From the NCBI GenBank assembly GCA_937978655.1, contig CALJUX010000034.1, forward strand, positions 62,001-126,000: DNA of 64,000 nucleotides. The letters run 5' to 3'. Below are positions 44,462 to 52,288 of the stretch, one piece after another; position 1 is the first letter of the stretch, and each line of letters begins with the position of its first letter. The notes under the pieces are model-generated. The model was not told the DNA's origin and ran no database searches. It worked only from the letters and a program-made list of their open reading frames with translations. Source of the DNA: an uncultured Chromatiaceae bacterium. Lineage in GTDB: Bacteria; Pseudomonadota; Gammaproteobacteria; Enterobacterales; Alteromonadaceae. The translations under genes and the position numbers were made by a program.

Positions 44462-46129
44462 TTATTCTTCCCACTGCGGTAAGTCGGTCATCATGTCGTG
44501 GTTGGCGGCACCTGGTGGTACTAATGGCCAGACGTTGTCCGTTTCGTCGATGCGTACGTGTAACAAATAAGGCCCCGGCCAGCTGAACATAGCGTCTAAG
44601 GCCGATTCCACTTCGTCTTTGTGGCTGATGCTGTGGCCCGGAATGGCAAAAGCGGCGGCCAACGAGACAAAATCCGGGTTGTCGGATAAATCGGTTTCGC
44701 TGTAGCGGCCAGCAAAAAACAGCTGTTGCCATTGTTTCACCATGCCCAGGCGCTGGTTGTCGATCACGACGATTTTGACCGGCAGGCGGAAGCGTTTGAT
44801 GGTGGCCAGTTCCTGCACGTTCATCATAAAAGAGCCGTCGCCGGTCACCAGTACGCTGGTGTCCTGCGGCCGTGAGATTTTGGCACCGATCGCCGCCGGT
44901 AAACCAAAGCCCATAGTGCCCAAACCACCGCTGGATAAATGATTGCGTGGTGAGTTAAAGCGCATATGCTGCGCCACCCACATCTGGTGCTGGCCAACGT
45001 CGCAGCTGACGACAGAGTTGTCCGGCATGCGTTCGCTTAACTGCTTTAACAGCAAAGGTGCGTAGATACGCTCGCCCGGATGGTCGTAGCGCCAGCCGTG
45101 TTGAGCTTTCAGCGTGGCGCAATGTGTTTGCCAGTCGGCGTAGTTGCCTGCAGCTGTCATGGCGGGCAAAAGGGCTTTTAAATCGCCCAGCATCGCGACG
45201 TCAGCAAAACGTAACTTGTTGATTTCCGCTGGGTCTATGTCGATATGAATGACTTTGGCTTCCGGTGCGAATTTCTTTAAATTGCCGGTCACCCGGTCAT
45301 CAAAACGTGCACCCAAACAGACCAGCAAATCGGTTTGTTGTACGGCGATATTGGCGGCCTGGGTGCCGTGCATGCCCAGCATGCCTAAATACAGCGGATT
45401 GGTTTTTTCTACCGAGCCCATGGCTTTTAACGTGGTGACCGACGGCATACCGGTGGCAGTCAAAAAGGCGTTTAATTCTGGCAACGCATCAGCCATATGC
45501 ACGCCGCCGCCGATGTAGGCCATTGGTTTTGCCGCCTGTTGCAGCAAGGTGCGGGCGCTGGCGATTTGTTCGGCGAAATGGCTCAGTTCAGGCGCGGCGC
45601 TTGCTGCAGTCAGATGCAGCGGCTGGTAATCCACCTGCGCTAACTGTACGTCTTTGGGGATATCCACCAACACCGGGCCAGGCCGGCCGCTTTGCGCCAG
45701 GGCAAAGGCTTCGCGCAGCGTGTCGGCCAAATCGGCGACGGCGCGCACATAAAAACTGTGTTTGGTGCAGGTCAGGCTCAGGCCTAATACGTCGACTTCC
45801 TGGAACGCATCGGTGCCGGCGACGGCTTGCGACACCTGGCCGGTGATGGCAACAACTGGTACAGAATCGAGCAGCGCATCAGCTAAGGCAGTGATGAGGT
45901 TGGTGGCGCCGGGGCCGGAAGTCGCCAGGCAGACACCGGTCTGGCCGCTGGCGCGGGCATAACCGATGGCGCTGAAACCGCCGCCTTGTTCGTGACGGCA
46001 GAGGTAATGTTTGACCGGGCTTTGGTACAGCGCGTCGTAGATGGGCATGATAGCCCCGCCCGGATAACCGAACACGGAATGCACGCCGTGCTCTGTTAAT
46101 AATTTCACTACCAATTCTGCGCCTGTCAT
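44462..46129 (-). CDS. ilvG: Acetolactate synthase II large subunit
   Basis: A 555-residue thiamine-diphosphate enzyme, closely patterned on E. coli IlvG: VFGYPGGAIMPIYDALY, the catalytic Glu region RHEQGGGFSAIGYARASG, and the TPP motif GDGSFMMNVQELATI. It condenses pyruvate with pyruvate or 2-oxobutanoate. The frame is uninterrupted, unlike the frameshifted ilvG of E. coli K-12. AGAGGAT precedes the ATG. It is the first structural gene behind the ilvL attenuator. Confidence 0.96.
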   Translation of the reverse strand: MTGAELVVKLLTEHGVHSVFGYPGGAIMPIYDALYQSPVKHYLCRHEQGGGFSAIGYARASGQTGVCLATSGPGATNLITALADALLDSVPVVAITGQVSQAVAGTDAFQEVDVLGLSLTCTKHSFYVRAVADLADTLREAFALAQSGRPGPVLVDIPKDVQLAQVDYQPLHLTAASAAPELSHFAEQIASARTLLQQAAKPMAYIGGGVHMADALPELNAFLTATGMPSVTTLKAMGSVEKTNPLYLGMLGMHGTQAANIAVQQTDLLVCLGARFDDRVTGNLKKFAPEAKVIHIDIDPAEINKLRFADVAMLGDLKALLPAMTAAGNYADWQTHCATLKAQHGWRYDHPGERIYAPLLLKQLSERMPDNSVVSCDVGQHQMWVAQHMRFNSPRNHLSSGGLGTMGFGLPAAIGAKISRPQDTSVLVTGDGSFMMNVQELATIKRFRLPVKIVVIDNQRLGMVKQWQQLFFAGRYSETDLSDNPDFVSLAAAFAIPGHSISHKDEVESALDAMFSWPGPYLLHVRIDETDNVWPLVPPGAANHDMMTDLPQWEE

Positions 46130-46230
46130 ACCCGTATCCTCTGTCTGTCCGGCTTGTGCCGGCTTGTACCAATTTGGTTCGCCTGTGTCCGCCTATTCCC
46201 GCCGCGGCATTTTTTCAGGGCCCAGAAAGT

Positions 46231-46266
46231 ACAAAACCCCCGGACCTTGCGGTGCGGGGGTTTTGT
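46231..46266 (-). terminator. ilv operon attenuator terminator
   Basis: A 12-bp perfect stem (ACAAAACCCCCG / CGGGGGTTTTGT on the minus strand) lies between the ilvL leader peptide and ilvG. The minus-strand left arm contains CCCCCGC, which can alternatively pair with GCGGGGG inside the leader coding region (46307-46313), giving the expected antiterminator. Stalling at Ile/Val/Leu codons would favour the antiterminator. Confidence 0.85.
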
Positions 46267-46281
46267 CGGAATCTGATTATT

Positions 46282-46377
46282 TTACGGTCTCAGTCCCAAA
46301 CAGCAGCCCCCGCGGCGACTAATAATCACCACGTTTACGAGGACCACAATAATGTTCAGGATGGTTGTTTTACGCAT
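46282..46377 (-). CDS. ilvL: ilvGM-DA operon leader peptide
   Basis: A 31-residue peptide with the run ILNIIVVLVNVVII (residues 6-19), in which 12 of 14 residues are isoleucine, valine or leucine. It is followed by the attenuator hairpin and ilvG, exactly the architecture of enteric ilvL although the sequence differs. Ribosome stalling when branched-chain aminoacyl-tRNAs are scarce would permit read-through into the operon. The region just before the ATG has only a weak ribosome site. Confidence 0.88.
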   Translation of the reverse strand: MRKTTILNIIVVLVNVVIISRRGGCCLGLRP

Positions 46378-46454
46378 AATGTTTGTTGCAATAACTCTGT
46401 TGGTTATATGTCAAAAAATGGCAATGGCGCTTTGGCCACAGCGAAACGCTATTA

Positions 46455-46483
46455 GAAATAGCCGTCTGCACGGCCTAAGTCAA
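46455..46483 (-). promoter_or_regulatory. Candidate ilv operon promoter
   Basis: On the minus strand TTGACT (46483-46478) and TATTTC (46460-46455) are separated by 17 bases, with a predicted transcript start near 46448, about 70 bases before ilvL. The -35 is good, the -10 moderate. Confidence 0.5.
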
Positions 46484-46643
46484 CAGTTATTTTCCGTTTC
46501 GGCGAAATCAGCCGTCAAAACGGCCATGGATTAACATTTGTACAGTTGTTGGCGACGTCGCGCGCTATTTTTCGTGGCTTGGCAGTGACGTGACAGATTG
46601 GGTAGACTCAAGCCATGCCGGCGCTGCCCTAATCTCAGGTGCT

Positions 46644-46907
46644 ATGGATCAACTCGAGCTGTTTGACTTACCCAACCCCTGCATTGGGGTGTGCCAGAGC
46701 AATAACCGCGGTTATTGCGTCGGTTGTCTGCGCTCGCGGGATGAAAGGTTCGACTGGCACAACAAACCGGTGGCGGAACGCGCCCGCATTCTGAAGCTGC
46801 TGGAACAACGCCGCGCCCGACGTGACGCGGCGCGCCTCGCCGGCAAACCCGACAGCAACCTGGAAGCCGATGCAGCACCTTCCACGCCGGATTTATTCGG
46901 CTTCTGA
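46644..46907 (+). CDS. DUF1289 domain protein (small four-cysteine protein)
   Basis: An 87-residue protein with the DUF1289 signature CIGVCQSNNRGYCVGCLRSRDE, i.e. a C-x3-C...C-x2-C set that probably binds a metal or Fe-S centre, then a WHNKPVAERARIL helix. The ATG at 46644 is preceded by CAGGTG; upstream in-frame codons are unsupported. It is divergent from the ilv operon and convergent with the kinase. Function unknown. Confidence 0.82.
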   Translation: MDQLELFDLPNPCIGVCQSNNRGYCVGCLRSRDERFDWHNKPVAERARILKLLEQRRARRDAARLAGKPDSNLEADAAPSTPDLFGF

Positions 46908-46928
46908 AGCCATTTCAGGTTGCGCCCG

Positions 46929-48599
46929 CTACTCCACCAGCAACGGAAACCGTAATTCGAAAGTGGTGCCCATGCCTGCCTGACTGCGCAGGCTGATTTG
47001 CCCGCCCATGTACTGCACCAGCTTTTTGCTGATGGACAAACCCAGCCCACTGCCGGGTTGCGCTGCATCGTCCTGCGGATCCAACCGGGTGAAAGGTTCA
47101 AACACTTTCGCTTGCTGCGCCTCTGGGATACCGGGGCCCTGATCTTGCACCCCAATCACCAGCTGACGCGCCTCAATGCGGGCCCACAACATCACCACAG
47201 TGTTTTTCGGCGAAAACTTCAGCGCATTGGACAACAAATTGGCCAGCACCTGCTGCAAGCGGTCCGGATCCAAATTCACCACTGCATGCGGCGCCTGATC
47301 GTTGAGCACGATCTTAGAACCAAATCCTTCGGCATAACTTTGCAGATTTTGCGCACAGCTGCGCAGCAGCGGACTGGTGTCTACTGGTACTGGCGTGATC
47401 TCCAGTTTGCCTTGTTCGATTTTCTGCAGGTCGAGTAAGTCATTGACTAAAAACAACAAACGCTCAGCATTGTGCTGGCAGATCCGCGCCATATCCTCAG
47501 CTTTTTTCGGCAGGTCGCCGAATACACCGCCAAGGATCAGGCCAATACTGCCGCGGATAGCGGTCAGCGGCGTGCGCAGCTCATGGCTGACATTGGCGAT
47601 GAATTCGTTTTTGTATTGCTCGGACAGCGCCTGCCGGCTGATGTCTTCGAAGACCGTGATGCCGTAACCAATCTCACCATCTTCGCGATAACCGGGCCAA
47701 CCCCAGCAACGCACCACAGTCTCGCCCTGGCTGGTTTGTAAGGTCGCGGCATCAATAAAATGGTTTTCACCGCGAAGGGCAGCCGCGGCCGGCAACTGAC
47801 TGGCACGCAGCGGTGCGCCGGTGTTTTTATCGCGTAAATGCGCCAACAGCTGCATCGGCACACCGGCTTGGGGCGCACCGGCCTGGGGCGCACCAGCCTG
47901 ACTGCTCTGACTGTCCTGGCCAAACAAACGGCGGACTGCATGATTTTGGTAATAAACTTTCTGTTCTAAATCAACAACCTCAAGTGCCAGCGGCAAGTCA
48001 TCCAGCCACTGCCGGTATTGGTGTTGTGTCACCGCCATCAGTTTTTGCTGTTGCGCCTGCACAGCACGCAGCAGAATAAACACCATCATCACCGCGGTCA
48101 GTAAAAAATTCAGCCAGGAACTGCTGTGTTGCATGTACAGCGTTAAATCGGTCTGAGTGTGCAATAACCCACTGACATAACCGATGTAGATGGCGATAAA
48201 AATGCTGAACGCCAGCGCAGACACCAGATACAAAATGCGGCCCGGATACAAAAAGCCGGCAATTAAACAGCCACAAATCAGCCAGAAAGTACCGTTGGCG
48301 GCCAGGCCAAAGCTATACAGCCCGCCCGTACCGAGCACCAGCATCACGCTGATAATGACAAAACCTTTCAGCGACGCTGGCAGCCGCCGCCGGTTCAGGC
48401 CGGTGACAATCACCACAGCCGCGATCCCCAAATGTAAGGCATACACCATCAGCCAGCCGGTGTGCAAAATCCGCAGCAAAGACACCGGCAACACCACGAC
48501 GGTCAGGACTAATAAATCCCGCCACAACGAGTCGAGAAACTGACCGGTGATTTGCAATTTTTGCTGTTGTAACCAGGAAGGTGATTTGGACTGCTGCAA
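46929..48599 (-). CDS. Membrane sensor histidine kinase with PAS domain
   Basis: A 556-residue kinase. About six N-terminal membrane helices (residues 25-180) form a possible membrane sensor. A PAS domain (about 195-325) follows, then the HisKA H-box FIANVSHELRTPL (His339) and the HATPase domain with NLLSNALKFSP, DQGPGIPE and GSGLGLSISKKL. No response regulator gene is adjacent, so it is an orphan kinase acting on a distant partner. A short QAGAP repeat lies inside the PAS region (residues 234-248). Confidence 0.88.
   Translation of the reverse strand: MQQSKSPSWLQQQKLQITGQFLDSLWRDLLVLTVVVLPVSLLRILHTGWLMVYALHLGIAAVVIVTGLNRRRLPASLKGFVIISVMLVLGTGGLYSFGLAANGTFWLICGCLIAGFLYPGRILYLVSALAFSIFIAIYIGYVSGLLHTQTDLTLYMQHSSSWLNFLLTAVMMVFILLRAVQAQQQKLMAVTQHQYRQWLDDLPLALEVVDLEQKVYYQNHAVRRLFGQDSQSSQAGAPQAGAPQAGVPMQLLAHLRDKNTGAPLRASQLPAAAALRGENHFIDAATLQTSQGETVVRCWGWPGYREDGEIGYGITVFEDISRQALSEQYKNEFIANVSHELRTPLTAIRGSIGLILGGVFGDLPKKAEDMARICQHNAERLLFLVNDLLDLQKIEQGKLEITPVPVDTSPLLRSCAQNLQSYAEGFGSKIVLNDQAPHAVVNLDPDRLQQVLANLLSNALKFSPKNTVVMLWARIEARQLVIGVQDQGPGIPEAQQAKVFEPFTRLDPQDDAAQPGSGLGLSISKKLVQYMGGQISLRSQAGMGTTFELRFPLLVE
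47861..47900 (-). repeat. 15-bp tandem repeat inside the kinase gene
   Basis: Nearly identical 15-base units (CACCGGCTTGGGGCG, CACCGGCCTGGGGCG, then CACCAGCCTG...) encode consecutive QAGAP/QAGVP pentapeptides in a PAS loop. As the unit is a multiple of three, copy changes would keep the frame. Confidence 0.7.
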
Positions 48600-48755
48600 A
48601 ATTAGAGTTCGCTTACAAAAGACGACTGAAATTTAAAGGTAGATCGCCACGGCCAGATTGCCAGCGAAACAAGCCAGCCAGCCCGCCCAAGATATCCAGC
48701 AGAAGACGCCAGACACCGGGAATTGCAGCGGTGCAACGGCACCGCTGCCAGATGA

Positions 48756-50534
48756 TTAATTCGACCAGCTGCGCAGCTGCCAGGCCGCCAGTTGCGTGGC
48801 TGCGGCTTCAGCTTCATTCCAGCCCTGTTTAAGGCTGCTGTCTTGCAGCAACTCAGCCGGTAGCGGCTGCGATTCTGCCGACAAATTCAGCACAAACACC
48901 GACTTTTTCCCCGCTAGTTCGCGGCTGATTTGCAGCAGTTTGCCGTCGTTCAGCGTTTTGGCTGCATAGCTGCCGGCCACGCCAAATTCCGCGCGTTGCT
49001 GTTTTTGTGCAATCAGGAATTTGTATAAAGACCACAGCGATTTGGCGTCCTGTTGTTGGTCCGCCACTGTCACTTTGGCAGCCTGCTGGGCTTGTAAAAA
49101 CGGCGACCACCAGCTGGTTTCACGCTGCGGTGGGAATAATTGGTCGGATTGCACCCAGCTGCTTGCCGCTGTGGTGAAACCGGCCTGCGGGCTTTGGTCC
49201 CACAGCATCGGTGCGCGGCGCTGAATATGTTCGGCATCAGACGCTTGGCTCAGGCCAATTTCTTCGCCGTAATACAGATAAGTGCTGCCGGGAGACGTCA
49301 GCAACATCGCCGCCGCCAGCTTGGCTTTGACCAAATCGCCCTGCAGCTGCCAGCCGATGCGCGGCTGGTCGTGGTTGGTTAAAAACGGACTGAAATAACC
49401 CATCGGCACGCCGGCGGCTTTACGGGCATTGAAGTTGGCTTGTAATAACTGTTCAGCGCCGCTGGCAGTGTTATTCATAGTGCCAAATTCCGCTTTGACA
49501 CCGCCGTTACCCTGCAGCAATTCCAGCACTTTGTAGCCAAATTCAAAATCAAAACCGGCGTCGAGTGCCCTGCCATCACCGGCGTATTTAGCGGCAACCG
49601 GTAAATCCGCCCAGGCTTCGCCGACCAGCATCGCATCCGGTTGCACCGACTTGACGTATTGAGTGAAATCTTTCCAGTATTCAATAGTTTCCGCAGTATC
49701 GGCCTGACCATCCGGCCCGGTTTCAATGGCATAACGCACCGCATCTAAACGAAAACCAGCCACGCCTAAATCCAGCCAGTATTTCGCCATTTTTTTCATT
49801 TCAGCGATAACGTCGGGGTGGGTCAGATTTAAATCCGGCTGCGAGGCGCCAAAAGCGGCGTAATAATACTCTTTGCGGCCTTCATGGTAATGCCAAACCA
49901 CTTTCGGGTCGGTTTTACTGGCATCCCAGGCCGGGCCCCAGCCGTCAGTCGGCAGGTCTTTACGCCAGATAAAATAGTCTTTGTACGGTGCTTCCCCAGC
50001 GGCAGAACGTTTAAACCAGTCGTGTTGGTCGGAGATATGGTTAATCACTAAATCGAGGATAATGCGGATATTTTTCGCTTTAGCGGCGTCAATCAGCGCT
50101 TTGAATTCCTGCTGGCTGCCATAGTCTTTTTCGACCTGATAAAACTCGGTGAAGTCATAACCGTGATAACTCGGCGCTTCAAACATCGGCGTCAGCCACA
50201 GCGCGTTCACACCTAAATCGGCTAAATACGGCAGCTTTTGCGCGATGCCGTTAAAATCGCCGGTGCCATCACCGTTGCTGTCGGCAAAACTGCGCGGCCA
50301 AATCTGATAAAACACCGCGTCCTGCCACCAGGGCTTATTCGCGACTACAGCTTCGGTGACGACTGCCGGCACCGTGCTGGCTGCTGGTTCTGCTTTTGCC
50401 TGAGCAGCATCCGGCGCCGGATAACATGCCGACAAAGACACCGACAACAGGGCCGCCAGCGCCGACACAGGAAATCTGCGGCGACACTTCGCAGCAACAG
50501 GAGAGAACGCAGTACGCAAAGATTTGGTGGCCAT
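48756..50534 (-). CDS. Lipoprotein alpha-amylase family glycoside hydrolase (GH13)
   Basis: A 592-residue GH13 enzyme. An N-terminal signal ends in LSAC (lipobox, Cys37), so it is a lipoprotein on the membrane surface. The TIM-barrel motifs are in order: DLVINHISDQH, GFRLDAVRY (nucleophile Asp), VGEAW (acid/base Glu) and FLTNHDQPR (transition-state Asp). It probably hydrolyses alpha-glucans or maltodextrins; GH13 specificity is not readable here. A CGGAG site lies ahead of the ATG. It stands alone. Confidence 0.9.
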   Translation of the reverse strand: MATKSLRTAFSPVAAKCRRRFPVSALAALLSVSLSACYPAPDAAQAKAEPAASTVPAVVTEAVVANKPWWQDAVFYQIWPRSFADSNGDGTGDFNGIAQKLPYLADLGVNALWLTPMFEAPSYHGYDFTEFYQVEKDYGSQQEFKALIDAAKAKNIRIILDLVINHISDQHDWFKRSAAGEAPYKDYFIWRKDLPTDGWGPAWDASKTDPKVVWHYHEGRKEYYYAAFGASQPDLNLTHPDVIAEMKKMAKYWLDLGVAGFRLDAVRYAIETGPDGQADTAETIEYWKDFTQYVKSVQPDAMLVGEAWADLPVAAKYAGDGRALDAGFDFEFGYKVLELLQGNGGVKAEFGTMNNTASGAEQLLQANFNARKAAGVPMGYFSPFLTNHDQPRIGWQLQGDLVKAKLAAAMLLTSPGSTYLYYGEEIGLSQASDAEHIQRRAPMLWDQSPQAGFTTAASSWVQSDQLFPPQRETSWWSPFLQAQQAAKVTVADQQQDAKSLWSLYKFLIAQKQQRAEFGVAGSYAAKTLNDGKLLQISRELAGKKSVFVLNLSAESQPLPAELLQDSSLKQGWNEAEAAATQLAAWQLRSWSN

Positions 50535-50658
50535 CGGCGGCTCCGGTGAAGAAAGACCGCCTCAGCTTAGACGAAGAACCGCAACGCCGAACAGCACTGC
50601 TTTGGTGCAAATGCACTGCATACGATTGCAGCAGTGCATGCCGGCCTGCATCACAGCA

Positions 50659-51633
50659 TCAATGGCCGGTCAGGCGTTTACCAAAAGAAATGGCATAAGC
50701 GGCGGAGCGCATCGCCAAAATCGGATCAGCGCTTGGGCTGATGCCGGCACTCAGCACATTCGGGTCAAAGTTGATGTTATCGCAGGCATTGTCGCCTTGG
50801 CTGCGCAGCGTCACCACACCGGCTTGCAGCGTTTTGCGCGATGCCGGCCACTGCAGCGACGGGTCCAGCAAGTTATCACCAGCCTCAGCCAGCACCAGCT
50901 CTAATTTAAACTGCACCGGGCCTTGTTTCAGCCGTTCCGCCAGCCGCTGCTGCAGGAATTCCGTCGGTTTCGCAGCGATTTCGGCTGCGCTTAAGCCCTT
51001 CATGCCATCGACCGGCTGCAGCTGCCAGCGCACGGCCTGCTGTTGGCCGGTTTTGTTGCTCAGCATAAAACTGTGCAAACCAAAATAAGGCGTACTGGCA
51101 TAACTGGCCGGTGGTGCCGTGTCGGCCAGATATTTCGCCTGCGGCTGGGTATCCGGATGCGCAGCGCGATAGGCCGCCACTTTCGCCATGTCCGGTTTGC
51201 CATCGACCCCCGGAATGAGGGTTTTTAATAAACCGAGGAATGACTCCGGATCTTTGGCGCCAAACATTGGCGTCGACAACAACGCGAAATGCTGCAGCTC
51301 GCCGTTATTAAGTTTGATTTGCAGCGCCAGCCCACGCGGTGAGCGGCCGTTTTCGGCAGCTTTTGGATTGCCGCCCGCCATCGAAAAGCGCCCAAGCAGC
51401 GGATAAGTGTCGCCGCTAAACAGCATTGAGCTGCTGTAAGCCTGCGCGACAGCTTCGCCTTTAAAATCTCCGGCGACACAAAAACCCCTGGCGTGGCCTT
51501 TGCGGGCGCTGGGGTGTTCACCAAAGATTTTGGCAAAGGTATCAATAAATTCCGGCGCAGTGGCCGGTTCTGCCGCGACAGGCAACGTCAGGCTCAGCAG
51601 CGTGGCAACACAAAAAGGTTTGAACAGGGTCAT
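50659..51633 (-). CDS. SrpA-like small catalase/peroxidase, exported
   Basis: A 324-residue heme protein of the short catalase family (about 320-350 residues versus about 480-750 in true catalases), with a signal peptide (LLSLTLPVAAEP). The distal histidine region HPSARKGHARGFCVAGDF and RSPRGLALQI are present. Such SrpA/YdeM-type proteins act as periplasmic peroxidases on organic peroxides. ATG 51633 follows AAGGAA; the open frame to 52050 is rejected as Cys/Ser-rich shadow sequence. Confidence 0.82.
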   Translation of the reverse strand: MTLFKPFCVATLLSLTLPVAAEPATAPEFIDTFAKIFGEHPSARKGHARGFCVAGDFKGEAVAQAYSSSMLFSGDTYPLLGRFSMAGGNPKAAENGRSPRGLALQIKLNNGELQHFALLSTPMFGAKDPESFLGLLKTLIPGVDGKPDMAKVAAYRAAHPDTQPQAKYLADTAPPASYASTPYFGLHSFMLSNKTGQQQAVRWQLQPVDGMKGLSAAEIAAKPTEFLQQRLAERLKQGPVQFKLELVLAEAGDNLLDPSLQWPASRKTLQAGVVTLRSQGDNACDNINFDPNVLSAGISPSADPILAMRSAAYAISFGKRLTGH

Positions 51634-51712
51634 GGTAATTCCTTCAACAGGTGAATCACAGAGTATGGGAGCAAGCAGACCGGGCTGCTTAGGATTTATG
51701 TGCAGCGGCTGC

Positions 51713-51746
51713 GGCCAATGGCCAATTGCCAATTGCCAATTATTGG
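51713..51746. repeat. Heptamer tandem repeat between the catalase and GNAT genes
   Basis: Four consecutive 7-base units GGCCAAT, GGCCAAT, TGCCAAT, TGCCAAT are followed by an inverted TATTGG, in the divergent intergenic region. Copy-number change could alter promoter spacing for either gene. Confidence 0.6.
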
Positions 51747-51823
51747 GGACGACTGCCTGCAGCTGTCTCACGACGCCACCTCTGGTACACTGGCACACCT
51801 GTTGACGCTGACCTGAGCCACCC

Positions 51824-52288
51824 ATGCAACTGCTGAATCTGCTTGAACGCCCTGACTTTATCCCGACTATCGCGCAATGGCATTTCGCCGAGTGGCAGGC
51901 GTTATTTCCGCATAAATCGGTAGAAGATTTCGCCGCTGACTTGCGTGAATCGCTGCAGCAGGACGGCCTGCCGCAAACCTGGCTGTTGCTGGACGAGCAG
52001 GGTGAAGCAGCCGGCACGGCGTCTTTGTTGCTGTCGGATATGACCACCAATCAGGATTTAAGCCCCTGGCTGGCCAATATTTACATTCACCCGCTGCAGC
52101 GCGGCAAAGGCTTAGGCAAACAAGTGGTGCTGCATGTAATGAATGAGGCGCGTCAGCGTGGCCTCACCACCATTTATCTGTTTACCGAAGATCAGCAGGC
52201 CTTTTACGAAAAACTGGGCTGGGAGCTGCATCACCGCGAGTTCTACGAGAACCATTGGGTCGCGGTGATGCAATATGATTTTTTCTGA
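51824..52288 (+). CDS. GNAT family N-acetyltransferase
   Basis: A 154-residue GNAT fold. The acetyl-CoA loop HPLQRGKGLGKQVV (Q/R-x-x-G-x-G) and the C-terminal FYEKLGWE helix-strand are typical. The acceptor, possibly an antibiotic, polyamine or protein, cannot be inferred. It is divergent from the catalase gene and convergent with the RND pump gene, its stop directly abutting that gene's. Confidence 0.85.
   Translation: MQLLNLLERPDFIPTIAQWHFAEWQALFPHKSVEDFAADLRESLQQDGLPQTWLLLDEQGEAAGTASLLLSDMTTNQDLSPWLANIYIHPLQRGKGLGKQVVLHVMNEARQRGLTTIYLFTEDQQAFYEKLGWELHHREFYENHWVAVMQYDFF

Noticed and set aside
46402..46427. A TTGACA on the minus strand close to ilvL as the ilv promoter
   Set aside because: No good -10 at proper spacing, and the transcript would begin too close to the ilvL start.
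46352..46534. Plus-strand hydrophobic frame (60 residues) opposite the ilv leader
   Set aside because: Its hydrophobic run is the antisense of the ilvL leader peptide; no ribosome site, and the minus-strand leader/attenuator explains the region.
51634..52050. 139-residue N-terminal extension of the SrpA-like catalase
   Set aside because: It precedes a clear signal peptide with its own ribosome site and overlaps the divergent GNAT gene.
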